IMG/VR virus record: IMGVR_UViG_3300037847_000455
Location: 1 to 28,773 of that record
Source of the DNA: a virus
Reading direction: 5' to 3' (one strand)
Length of the DNA: 28,773 nt
A program made the position numbers and the translations under genes. Shown in pieces: positions 13,318 through 20,296 of the stretch (position 1 is its first letter; the number at the start of each line of letters is the position of its first letter). The notes beneath the pieces are model-generated. The model had not been told where the DNA came from, did no database searches, and saw only the letters and a list, made by a program, of their open reading frames with translations.

Positions 13318-13438
13318 ATTTTTAAAACATTTTCTAGGGCTTTGTGGAGAACCACACCCAAGCCTAATCACTTTAATATTTGGAACACCAATTATAAGCT
13401 ACTTGTATTATAATTACAAAAACAAAAGAAACAAATGA
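13310..13438 (+). CDS. Small membrane protein with FLGLCGEPHPS motif (42 aa)
   Basis: The product is 42 residues: MIEFLKHFLGLCGEPHPSLI, one hydrophobic segment (LITLIFGTPIISYLYYNY) and a basic end (KNKRNK). I have seen the F-L-G-L-C-G-E-x-H-P-S motif in small flavobacterial phage proteins of unknown function. It overlaps the previous gene by eight bases and its stop overlaps the next ATG (ATGA), so it is well embedded in the operon. Confidence 0.6.
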   Translation: MIEFLKHFLGLCGEPHPSLITLIFGTPIISYLYYNYKNKRNK

Positions 13439-13686
13439 ATTACAAAAAAAACCGACAACCGCATTATTATACAGGAAAGCTATATGGATATTCAGCTAAA
13501 GATATAGTAGATGATTTTGATCTTAATGCTTGGAAAGCACAAGCAGTTCAATACATACTTAGAGCAGGAAATAAAGAAGGCAGCCCTCCTGAACAAGACA
13601 TACAGAAAGCAATTAATGTATTACACTTTGAATTAGAAAGGCTAAATGAAAACAGTAAAACAAGAACAGGAAAACTAGCAGAATGA
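13435..13686 (+). CDS. DUF3310-family protein
   Basis: This 83-residue protein shows the DUF3310 order: HYYTGKLYGYSAKDIVDDFD (residues 10-29), then NAWKAQAVQYILRAGNKEGS (31-50) and DIQKAINVLHFELERL. The His-Tyr start and the Y-I-L-R-A-G-x-K core are diagnostic. DUF3310 proteins are widespread in phages and sometimes fused to nucleotide enzymes; the reaction is not known. The ATG overlaps the previous stop. Confidence 0.75.
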   Translation: MNYKKNRQPHYYTGKLYGYSAKDIVDDFDLNAWKAQAVQYILRAGNKEGSPPEQDIQKAINVLHFELERLNENSKTRTGKLAE

Positions 13687-13940
13687 CACTATACAAATGT
13701 AAATGCGGTAACCAAGAAGAAATTGGAAAGCAAACTATTGCTTTAAGAGATGGTAGGTGGAGAACTATACAAGCTTTATGCGAGTGCGGACTTTGGATGG
13801 AAGCAGAACCTGAAGAAGGTATGCCTAGCTTAATAAGAACAGAAGCATCTTTAAGCACAAAAAAAAGACACGACAAATTATGGGATAGTGCAAAAGAAAA
13901 GTTAGTAGGAGAAAGAGGTGTAAACGAACCTTTTAACTAA
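13683..13940 (+). CDS. Small zinc-binding protein
   Basis: Eighty-five residues with two Cys-x-Cys-Gly knuckles: KCKCGNQEEIG at the N-terminus and LCECGLWMEAEP near residue 32. A helical C-terminal half follows (KKRHDKLWDSAKEKLVGE). The layout suits a single zinc ribbon. Its ATG overlaps the DUF3310 stop and its stop overlaps the next gene by one base. The partner and role are unknown. Confidence 0.6.
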   Translation: MTLYKCKCGNQEEIGKQTIALRDGRWRTIQALCECGLWMEAEPEEGMPSLIRTEASLSTKKRHDKLWDSAKEKLVGERGVNEPFN

Positions 13941-14140
13941 TGAGAAAAAGAAGATCAAGAACATATTTAAAAACACTAAAAGCAAAAGCTGTTAAGTATT
14001 ATTTAGAAAATCCTAATATAAACTTAAAAATAATAGCTGATAAATTTAACATTACTGAACAACTATTAAGTAAAGCTATAACTACTGAATTAAAGAAAAA
14101 ATTTAATAACAGCTTTAGCAGAAGAATGTCAAGTTTATGA
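13940..14140 (+). CDS. Small helix-turn-helix DNA-binding protein
   Basis: Sixty-six residues, very basic (MRKRRSRTYLKTLKAKAVKY), with a likely HTH at residues 28-50 (NLKIIADKFNITEQLLSKAI). It is like a resolvase- or transposase-type HTH without a catalytic domain. The end overlaps the NinB-like gene by four bases. It lies close to the late-promoter copy at 14503, so a control role at the early/late switch is possible. Confidence 0.6.
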   Translation: MRKRRSRTYLKTLKAKAVKYYLENPNINLKIIADKFNITEQLLSKAITTELKKKFNNSFSRRMSSL

Positions 14141-14520
14141 ATTTTGTAATAAATAACAACCAAGACAAACAATCGCTTTTTAATTACTTAAAAGAGCTGG
14201 AAACAGATTACATAGTTAAAGTAAAGAAACAAAGAAACAATAGAAGCAATATGCAAAACAATTACTATTGGGCGTGTATAGTGCAGCCGTTAGCAAATGA
14301 GCTAGGATATTTTCCTGATGAAATGCACGATACTTTAAAAGTAAAGTTTGCAAGTGAATGGCAAAGCATAGACATAAATGATAAACAAATAGGACTGCAA
14401 ACAGTAAACAGCACAGCTAGAATGAATACAAAAGAATTTGAGATATATGCAGACCAAATTAGAATATGGGCTTTAACAGAACTAGGTATAAGATTAATGT
14501 TACCAAATGAATATGAGTAA
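14137..14520 (+). CDS. NinB-like recombination protein
   Basis: This 127-residue protein resembles the lambda NinB (Orf) group, which binds single-stranded DNA and assists recombination. YIVKVKKQRNNRSNMQNNYY (about 25-44) is followed by WACIVQPLANELGYFPDEMH (45-64), LKVKFASEW, and MNTKEFEIYADQIRIWALTE near residue 95. R-S-x-x-Q-N-x-Y-Y-W and the D-E-x-H turn are the features I rely on. It pairs functionally with NinG, as in lambda. The late-promoter motif starts inside its last codons. Confidence 0.6.
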   Translation: MNFVINNNQDKQSLFNYLKELETDYIVKVKKQRNNRSNMQNNYYWACIVQPLANELGYFPDEMHDTLKVKFASEWQSIDINDKQIGLQTVNSTARMNTKEFEIYADQIRIWALTELGIRLMLPNEYE

Positions 14521-14534
14521 TTTCTATTATATAA
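14503..14534 (+). promoter_or_regulatory. Phage late-promoter motif, copy 2 (terminase unit)
   Basis: CCAAATGAA (14503-14511), ten bases, then TTCTATTATATAA (14522-14534). The upstream box differs from TCAAATAAA at two positions and overlaps the end of the NinB-like gene; the spacing is identical to the other copies. It precedes the terminase genes. Confidence 0.65.
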
Positions 14535-14565
14535 ATAAGTATTGAATAATCAATTTTTTTCAATT

Positions 14566-14838
14566 ATGGATAAAAGAATAAACAATGGTGGTGCTAGAAA
14601 GGGTGCAGGGCGTAAGAGCAAGGCAGAAGAACAAAAGTTAATAGAGAACCTAACGCCTATGAATGAAAAGGCTCTAAAGTCCTTAGAACAAGGATTAGAC
14701 AAAAAAGAACAATGGGCAGTTAAGCTGTTCTTTGAATACTTTTATGGTAAGCCACAACAAAGAGTAGATGTTACTTCAAATGATGAAAGTATTAATATGC
14801 CTTTAATAAACTTTGTAGAAACTGAACCTGAACAATAA
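14566..14838 (+). CDS. Small terminase subunit-like protein
   Basis: From ATG 14566 the product is 90 residues. It opens MDKRINNGGARKGAGRKSKA, a GARKGAGR basic lead common at the N-terminus of phage small terminases, continues with helices (ALKSLEQGLDKKEQWAVKLF) and ends YGKPQQRVDV plus an acidic tail. TTG 14542 would add eight residues and lies nearer the late promoter. The small terminase recognises the packaging site and loads the large subunit, whose gene follows directly. Assignment is by motif and neighbour. Confidence 0.7.
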   Translation: MDKRINNGGARKGAGRKSKAEEQKLIENLTPMNEKALKSLEQGLDKKEQWAVKLFFEYFYGKPQQRVDVTSNDESINMPLINFVETEPEQ

Positions 14839-16024
14839 ATATCAAGCGTTATTTAACTCTAAGGCACGATACTTTATTATAACAGGTGGTAGAGGATCAG
14901 GCAAGTCATTTGCAGTTACAGTATTCCTTACGTTACTTACTATGGCACAAGGCATAAGAGTTTTGTTTACACGATACACAATGGTATCAGCACACTTGTC
15001 AATTATTCCTGAATTTTTAGAAAAGATAACACTACTTGGATTTGAGAATATTTTTAGTGTAAATAAAGCCGAAGTTGTAAACTTAGGCAATCAATCAGAC
15101 ATACTATTTAGAGGTATTAAAACTTCAGCAGGTAATCAAACTGCTAGTTTAAAGTCATTACAAGGAATAAGCTGCTTTGTGTTAGATGAAGCAGAAGAAT
15201 TAGTAGATGAAGATATTTTTGATACTATTGATTTAAGTATTAGAGAAAAAGACAAACAAAATAGAGTTATACTTATACTTAATCCTGTAACTAAAGAGCA
15301 TTGGATTTACAAAAGGTTTTTTGAGGACAAAGGCGTTGAAGCAGGTTTTAATGGCGTTAAAGACAATGTATGCTATATCCACTCTACATACCTAGACAAT
15401 AAAGAAAACCTCTCTACGAGCTTCCTAGACCGTATTAAGAGTATAAAGCATAATAACTTTAAAAAGTATCAGCACAGAATATTAGGCTCTTGGCTTGATA
15501 GAGCAGATGGTGTAGTGTTTGATAATTGGAGTATTGGAGAATTTAATCCTGATGGCTTACAAACTTCTTGTGGTATGGACTTTGGGTTTAGTGTTGATCC
15601 TGATAGTTTAACTGAAGTAGCTATTGACAAAAAGAAACAAAAAATATATTTAAAAGAGCATATTTATAAGAATGGTTTAAAGTCGCAAGAATTAGCACAA
15701 ATGATATTAGACAAAGTAGGTCAGAAGTTAATTATTGCAGATAGTGCAGAACCAAGACTTATAGCAGACTTAAAGCACTTAGGAGTAAATATAAAACCTG
15801 TAAAAAAAGGAACTATTGAAAGCGGTGTAACTCGTATGCAAGATTTTGAAATTGTTATAACGCCTGAATCAACGAATATAGCAAAAGAATTAAACAATTA
15901 TATTTATGCAGATAAAGGAAGTAAATTGTATGTAGATAATTACAATCACGCATTGGACGGAGTGCGTTATAATATTATATACCACTTAGACAATCCTAAT
16001 GCTGGGAAGTATTTTGTGCAGTAA
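14822..16024 (+). CDS. terL: Terminase large subunit (apparent CTG start)
   Basis: This is the packaging motor and nuclease. The frame must begin before the Walker A motif GGRGSGKS (22-29), but the first ATG (14942) lies after it. The in-frame TAG at 14816 leaves CTG 14822 or CTG 14828 as the best starts; 14822 gives 400 residues opening x-NLNNKYQALF, a family-like lead. Walker B is FVLDEAEE (residues about 119-126), the coupling segment is LILNPVTKEHW, and nuclease acidic residues are in GMDFGFSVDPD (D253), IIADSAEP (D307) and HALDGVRYN (D379). It overlaps the small subunit by 17 bases, suggesting translational coupling or frameshifting. Confidence 0.9.
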   Translation: MNLNNKYQALFNSKARYFIITGGRGSGKSFAVTVFLTLLTMAQGIRVLFTRYTMVSAHLSIIPEFLEKITLLGFENIFSVNKAEVVNLGNQSDILFRGIKTSAGNQTASLKSLQGISCFVLDEAEELVDEDIFDTIDLSIREKDKQNRVILILNPVTKEHWIYKRFFEDKGVEAGFNGVKDNVCYIHSTYLDNKENLSTSFLDRIKSIKHNNFKKYQHRILGSWLDRADGVVFDNWSIGEFNPDGLQTSCGMDFGFSVDPDSLTEVAIDKKKQKIYLKEHIYKNGLKSQELAQMILDKVGQKLIIADSAEPRLIADLKHLGVNIKPVKKGTIESGVTRMQDFEIVITPESTNIAKELNNYIYADKGSKLYVDNYNHALDGVRYNIIYHLDNPNAGKYFVQ

Positions 16025-16028
16025 AAAA

Positions 16029-16076
16029 CCCCCCACTAGGAGAACGACAAAAGAGAAAATGAAAGAAAGTGGGGGG
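16029..16076. other. Perfect C6ACT / AGTG6 inverted repeat after terL
   Basis: CCCCCCACT (16029-16037) and AGTGGGGGG (16068-16076) are exact reverse complements separated by 30 bases. Such a GC-rich nine-base stem stands out in this AT-rich genome. On the + strand no T tract follows; on the minus strand the stem is followed by six T residues, like an antisense terminator. It could also be an mRNA 3' end-stabilising stem or a protein-binding site such as a packaging site. Confidence 0.7.
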
Positions 16077-16111
16077 AGTATAAAACTAAAATGAGCAGCA
16101 AATATACATAA

Positions 16112-16147
16112 AAAAATAAAATAAAATTATTTCTATTATATTAATAT
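16112..16147 (+). promoter_or_regulatory. Phage late-promoter motif, copy 3 (tail unit)
   Basis: AAAAATAAA (16112-16120), ten bases, then TTCTATTATATTA (16131-16143). The last 20 bases up to the ATG (16131-16150) are identical to copy 1. The upstream box lacks the TC start but keeps AAATAAA at the same spacing. It drives the tail module that starts at 16148. Confidence 0.75.
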
Positions 16148-16792
16148 ATGAAGGTTAAAATTAAGAAGAAAGGTAAAACAAAGCAGTTCAAATTAATTAG
16201 CAAGTGGGAAGAAGTAAGTTTAGACAAATGGTTAAAGCTAATTGAGTTTCAAAAAGGAACAAAGAGTGAAGAAGCAAAAGAAACAATAGCGGCTTTATCT
16301 GACATTCCTAAGAAGTTAATAAAGCAGTTAGAATTAAAAGATGTTGCTGCAATAATGGGTGCAATATCAGAACTGCAAAGTAAGCAAGATAGTTCTTTAA
16401 AAAGAATAATTGAAATAGAAGGTAAAAGATACGGCTATCATCCTGATCTTGAGTCTATAAGCTTGGGAGAATGGGCAGATTTAGAGAGTTTATTAAAAGA
16501 AGATGTAGAAAAAAACTTACCTGAAATTATGGCGGTTTTGTATAGAGAGATAGTAGAAGAAACAGATAGTGGAATTTATACTATTAAAGCTTATGACGGT
16601 AATATATCAATACGAGCCGAACAGATGAAGAAGATGGCAGCAGAACAAGTGCAAAGCGCATTGGTTTTTTTTTACACTTTCGGAAAAGAATTGTTAGAGA
16701 TTTTGCCATTATATTTGATGGACAAGCTGAAGGAAATAAAGACGCAATCGCAACAGAATCTTTTGCAGAAAAATGGGGTTACTTTGGAGTAA
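16148..16792 (+). CDS. Tail assembly chaperone, zero-frame product
   Basis: This 214-residue protein is the first gene of the tail module. It starts MKVKIKKKGKTKQFKLISKW, has a helical middle (TIAALSDIPKKLIKQLELKD) and a GYHPDLESISLGEWADLESL segment (about 98-117) often seen in chaperones that coat the tape measure protein. A T9 run (16665-16673) falls in the codons GTT TTT TTT TAC and provides a -1 slippery heptamer T TTT TTT (16666-16672). Slippage gives the longer product described in the next entry. The unshifted end is KTQSQQNLLQKNGVTLE. Confidence 0.7.
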   Translation: MKVKIKKKGKTKQFKLISKWEEVSLDKWLKLIEFQKGTKSEEAKETIAALSDIPKKLIKQLELKDVAAIMGAISELQSKQDSSLKRIIEIEGKRYGYHPDLESISLGEWADLESLLKEDVEKNLPEIMAVLYREIVEETDSGIYTIKAYDGNISIRAEQMKKMAAEQVQSALVFFYTFGKELLEILPLYLMDKLKEIKTQSQQNLLQKNGVTLE

Positions 16793-16932
16793 TGTATAGA
16801 TTGTGTAATGCAGATATTTCAAAGCTAGAAAAAATAACAAAGCTTAACCTTTTAGAAGCGTTTACTTGGTTAAGTTATGAAACAGATTTAAATACGCAAA
16901 ATAAAGTCAAAACATATGGCAATAGTAAATAA
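16672..16932 (+). CDS. Tail assembly chaperone, -1 frameshift extension
   Basis: The -1 frame is open from the slippery site to TAA 16930-16932 and adds 86 residues to the first 175, giving a 261-residue fusion. The extension contains IVRDFAIIFDGQAEGNKDAI, FAEKWGYFGVMYRLCNADIS and LEKITKLNLLEAFTWLSYET, the W-G-x-x-G-x-x-Y and T-K-L-N pattern expected of the chaperone's T domain. It has no start codon of its own in the right place and ends inside the next gene (ATG 16916). These facts strongly favour programmed -1 frameshifting, as in lambda G/GT. Confidence 0.75.
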   Translation, partial: LHFRKRIVRDFAIIFDGQAEGNKDAIATESFAEKWGYFGVMYRLCNADISKLEKITKLNLLEAFTWLSYETDLNTQNKVKTYGNSK

Positions 16933-17482
16933 AACATATAACAACGTAATAGGAACTTTGTGTAGATTAGGAGAATATCATCAACAAATAACAACTGTAT
17001 CTGTTGGCGATATATTTGACATTCAACTCGATAAGCTCGAAAAGCTACCACTCTTGCACATAAACCCTGTAAACGTAACAACAGGCGAAGCTGAACTGAT
17101 ATACAACTTTCAATTGTTTATTTGCGACTTAGTAAGCGAAAAAGAAAATTGGCAAACTAAACAAAATGCAGATTTGACTAAATTAATTGATCCTAAAAAC
17201 AATGAGCAGCAAGTATGGAATCAAACGCTGCAAATTTGCACGGACTTTATCGGTTTATTAAGACATAGTTCAAGGCAATCAGTAGCAGGAGTTAATGATA
17301 TTAATGCTCCTTTATATTTTGCACAAGATCAGTTTACAATAGAGCCATTTCAAGAAAGGTTTGATAACTTGCTTTGTGGCTGGACTTTTACAATGGGTAT
17401 AAGAGTTATGAACGACTTTACTACTTGTGCAAATGAAAGTGGCGACTTGATACCTGTTACAGATTTAGGTGCAGGATATTAA
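16916..17482 (+). CDS. Putative tail terminator/completion protein
   Basis: This 188-residue protein begins MAIVNKTYNNVIGTLCRLGE and ends with DQFTIEPFQERFDNLLCGWT then FTMGIRVMNDFTTCA. The P-F-x-E-R-F-D-N-x-x-x-G-W-x-F pattern near the C-terminus is one I associate with small tail-end proteins of flavobacterial phages. The start overlaps the chaperone extension by 17 bases. The role is inferred from size and its place among tail genes, and could instead be a neck protein. Confidence 0.55.
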   Translation: MAIVNKTYNNVIGTLCRLGEYHQQITTVSVGDIFDIQLDKLEKLPLLHINPVNVTTGEAELIYNFQLFICDLVSEKENWQTKQNADLTKLIDPKNNEQQVWNQTLQICTDFIGLLRHSSRQSVAGVNDINAPLYFAQDQFTIEPFQERFDNLLCGWTFTMGIRVMNDFTTCANESGDLIPVTDLGAGY

Positions 17483-17498
17483 TGTTTAAGTTTAAGAT

Positions 17499-17897
17499 AT
17501 GGAAAATAGAGATACAAATAATACCACCAAAAATAACAATCAAGCTATGAGCTATGATGATGTAATAGAAAAGCTAGAAGCTATAAGTATTAAGCTAAAG
17601 TCATATACTGACTACCCACAAGCAGCAACAAATAACGCAAAACGTGCTAGAAAATGGAAAGAAGAAAACGGAAGTGATTGTGGAACAAGGGTAGGCTGGA
17701 CAAGATCAGCCTATTTGGCAGATAGAAAGCCTATTAGTCGTGATACGATAGCAAGAATGGCATCATTTAAAAGACACCAACAAAATAAAGATGTTCCTTA
17801 TTCAGAAGGTTGTGGTGGTTTAATGTGGGATGCTTGGGGTGGTTCTAGTGGTATAAATTGGGCAATAAATAAATTAAAACAAATAGATAAAAAATAA
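17499..17897 (+). CDS. Conserved phage structural-module protein (EGCGGLMWDAWGG type)
   Basis: This 132-residue protein has an N-terminal disordered and helical lead and then a compact domain: YPQAATNNAKRARKWKEENG (39-58), CGTRVGWTRSAYLADRKPIS, TIARMASFKRHQQNKDVPYS and EGCGGLMWDAWGGSSGINWA (102-121). I have seen this domain many times in head/protease modules of Bacteroidota phages, alone or fused to other structural proteins, with unknown function. Here it lies in the tail module. The invariant-looking Cys, Trp, Asp and Gly residues may bind a ligand, but no activity is known. Confidence 0.6.
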   Translation: MENRDTNNTTKNNNQAMSYDDVIEKLEAISIKLKSYTDYPQAATNNAKRARKWKEENGSDCGTRVGWTRSAYLADRKPISRDTIARMASFKRHQQNKDVPYSEGCGGLMWDAWGGSSGINWAINKLKQIDKK

Positions 17898-17901
17898 AAA
17901 T

Positions 17902-18351
17902 ATGGCAGATTTAACAGTAACAATATCCGAAAGTGTAACAGTCAATGGTGCATTAAGAGGATCAACAAACACTTTAATAGTAGGAAGCATTACAGATACT
18001 TTTGAAAGGATAGTAACTTGTCCTCATGACGCAACTACAACAATAGCAACATTTTCTTCTAATGTTTATGATAGTGCAGGAGCAATAGACAAAGAGAATG
18101 TAAGATACATAAGGGTTTCAAACCTATCAGATACTTATGATGTAGAGTTAGGCGTAGCAGGTGCAGCTTCAAATTACACTATCTTAATCCCAGCTTTAAA
18201 CTCACATATCATAGCAAGAGCAGATGATGTAATGGTAGCTGAAGCAGACGCAGTTCCTAGTTATGGTTCTTTAGCTGACTTAGCGAAACTAGAAGTAAGA
18301 CCTACTGCTTCTAATGATGCAGATGTAGAAATATTTGTAGCTAGTGTGTAA
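17902..18351 (+). CDS. Putative tail or virion surface protein
   Basis: This 149-residue beta-rich protein starts MADLTVTISESVTVNGALRG and contains NVRYIRVSNLSDTYDVELGV near residue 65 and a C-terminal VRPTASNDADVEIFVASV strand set. It has no cysteine cluster except one Cys near 48 and no charged helix, like many tail decoration or fibre-base proteins. The ATG follows an A-rich tract, and the stop overlaps the gp10-like gene start by one base. I do not recognise a named family. Confidence 0.55.
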   Translation: MADLTVTISESVTVNGALRGSTNTLIVGSITDTFERIVTCPHDATTTIATFSSNVYDSAGAIDKENVRYIRVSNLSDTYDVELGVAGAASNYTILIPALNSHIIARADDVMVAEADAVPSYGSLADLAKLEVRPTASNDADVEIFVASV

Positions 18352-18875
18352 TGAAAACTGAAAACTTAGAAAGGTATCTAAATAGTTTTGCTAATCAGGT
18401 TGTAAAAGAATCTAAAGCTATTCTCCAAAGACAAAAGGGAAAAACAGCTTTAGCTAGTTCAATTAAAACCACAGTAACAACTGATCCTAATGGGTATAGT
18501 GTTAAGTTTTATATGGCGGACTATGGAACTTTTGTAGATAAAGGTGTTTCAGGAAACAAAACAAAAAGAAGTTTTACAAACTACAAAGGACAAAATGAAT
18601 CAAGTCCTTACAGATATACAAATAAACAACCACCGAGTGGTATTTTAGATAAATGGTCAGTAAGAAAAGGCATAGCACCAAGAGATGAAAAAGGAAGGTT
18701 TATAAAAAGAAAAAGTTTGATTTTTTTAATAGCAAGAAGCATTAAAAGTAAAGGTATTCAAGGGATAAGTTTTTTTCAAAAACCTTTAGGAATTAATTAT
18801 AAAGATTTGCAAAAAAATCTTTTAAAAGAATTTAAAGAAGATGTATCTACTTATATCACAACATTTACAAAATAA
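18351..18875 (+). CDS. HK97 gp10-like tail completion/neck protein
   Basis: This 174-residue protein has the features of gp10-like tail-completion proteins: an N-terminal helix pair, MADYGTFVDKGVSGNKTKRS (54-73) and a PPSGILDKWSVRKGIAPRDE segment (94-113). It ends with LIFLIARSIKSKGIQGISFF (122-141). Y-G-x-F-V-D-K-G-V-S-G followed by I-A-R-S-I-x-x-K-G is the pattern I rely on. Such proteins attach the tail to the head. It is basic and has no membrane segment apart from the short LIFLIA stretch. Confidence 0.65.
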   Translation: MKTENLERYLNSFANQVVKESKAILQRQKGKTALASSIKTTVTTDPNGYSVKFYMADYGTFVDKGVSGNKTKRSFTNYKGQNESSPYRYTNKQPPSGILDKWSVRKGIAPRDEKGRFIKRKSLIFLIARSIKSKGIQGISFFQKPLGINYKDLQKNLLKEFKEDVSTYITTFTK

Positions 18876-18880
18876 ATAAT

Positions 18881-20296
18881 ATGGCAGTAACAGTAATAGA
18901 ACAATATCCAACAGGAACTTACATACCCGTAGGACAAGATTTAATTTTTGTAGTTTCAAATGCACCAACAGTAGCAAATCAAACTAGAGTAAAATTTTGT
19001 GTTGATATTCATATAGATCAAAATGTGCCAAACCCAAGCAACAATAATAGCTTTATAGGAACATTTAAAACAACTCCTAACAATGCAGGGGTGGGTATGT
19101 TTAATATAAGAAACGTAGTTGAAAACTATGTTAAGGCAGATAATATGGCTGCTGCAAATAGTCAGTATAAAGGAACTGCTACTACTGATGAAACACCACA
19201 CCCTTTACATTTAATTGATAAATATTCAATGAATGATAACCTGCTTAAATATATTATGTGTAAGTTTTATGTAGAATACCTTGATACTGACACAAGTTCT
19301 TCAACTTATAATACAGTAGTTCCTGATGTTAATAGTGAAGTAAATTCTGAACTCTTTACTATCTTTAATGGCTACTTAAAATATTCTGATGTTTTAATAA
19401 GTCCTAGTGGTCTTAATGGTTTTGGCTATGATATGTCAAGATTTGTTATGGATAATGATACAGACAGTTTTTTAACTAATGCCCCTACTTCACAATATGC
19501 TAATTATGAGGACTATGGAACTTTAGCTTTATTTCCTTTTCAAAATGTTAAAAGAATACTTTTAAGTTATCATGATAGTTCAGGTAGTGATTTAGCTCAA
19601 GAAATTGTTACACTAAACGCAACAAATGGAGCTTTTACTACTTATGGTAATTTTTCAGGAAAAGAAATTTTATATTTCGGCTGTTTCCCAGCGAATCTTA
19701 GAAATTGGTCAACTGTTTTTAATGGTGTTACAGTAGCCCCTTATATAGTTGGTGGGCATATAGAAGTTCAAGCATTTAATACAACTCCTTCACTTACTCC
19801 TGTTTCTGAAATTGTTAAGATATATGTAAATTGTCCTGATAAATTAGGTTATGAGCCTATAAGGCTTTGTTGGCTAAATCAATGGGGTGCTTGGGATTAC
19901 TATACTTTTACGCAAAAATCAACTAAAACAATATCAACACAAGGTTCTACTTATACACAGTTACAAGGAACTTGGAATGAAAGCTTGTATAAAGTAGATG
20001 GGTATAAAGGTGGAAAGAAATCTTTTAGAGTAAATGCTACTGAAAGTATTACTATGAATACAGATTTTGTTAGTGAAAGTGAAAATGTAATGTTTGAAGA
20101 ATTAACCAACAGTCCTGAAATATATCAATTGAAAGGTTTTGATGATGATGTTGACTATTCTTTATTAAATCAATATGTAACACCTGTAAGGCTTAAAACA
20201 TCTAGCTTTACTAGAAAAACTTTAGGCAACGATCAATTAATACAATACACATTTGAAGTAGAAAAAACAAAAACACTTAGAACTCAATCTATATAA
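18881..20296 (+). CDS. Large tail protein, conserved in flavobacterial phages
   Basis: This 471-residue protein begins MAVTVIEQYPTGTYIPVGQD and is beta-rich throughout. The segments FNIRNVVENYVKADNMAAAN (near 94) and HPLHLIDKYSMNDNLLKYIM (near 109) are the ones I have seen in related phages. A late WLNQWGAWDYYTFTQKS segment (about 329-345) is typical of baseplate or distal tail proteins of this group. The stop overlaps the next gene by one base. It is probably part of the tail tip, close to the 942-residue protein. No enzyme motif is visible. Confidence 0.6.
   Translation: MAVTVIEQYPTGTYIPVGQDLIFVVSNAPTVANQTRVKFCVDIHIDQNVPNPSNNNSFIGTFKTTPNNAGVGMFNIRNVVENYVKADNMAAANSQYKGTATTDETPHPLHLIDKYSMNDNLLKYIMCKFYVEYLDTDTSSSTYNTVVPDVNSEVNSELFTIFNGYLKYSDVLISPSGLNGFGYDMSRFVMDNDTDSFLTNAPTSQYANYEDYGTLALFPFQNVKRILLSYHDSSGSDLAQEIVTLNATNGAFTTYGNFSGKEILYFGCFPANLRNWSTVFNGVTVAPYIVGGHIEVQAFNTTPSLTPVSEIVKIYVNCPDKLGYEPIRLCWLNQWGAWDYYTFTQKSTKTISTQGSTYTQLQGTWNESLYKVDGYKGGKKSFRVNATESITMNTDFVSESENVMFEELTNSPEIYQLKGFDDDVDYSLLNQYVTPVRLKTSSFTRKTLGNDQLIQYTFEVEKTKTLRTQSI

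Noticed and set aside
14942-16024. Large terminase starting at ATG 14942
   Set aside because: That start would remove the Walker A motif GGRGSGKS encoded just upstream in the same frame.
16916-17081. Minus-strand frames across the window as antisense genes
   Set aside because: All long minus-strand frames overlap confidently assigned + strand genes, have no recognisable domains and show compositions expected from the complement of AT-rich coding DNA.
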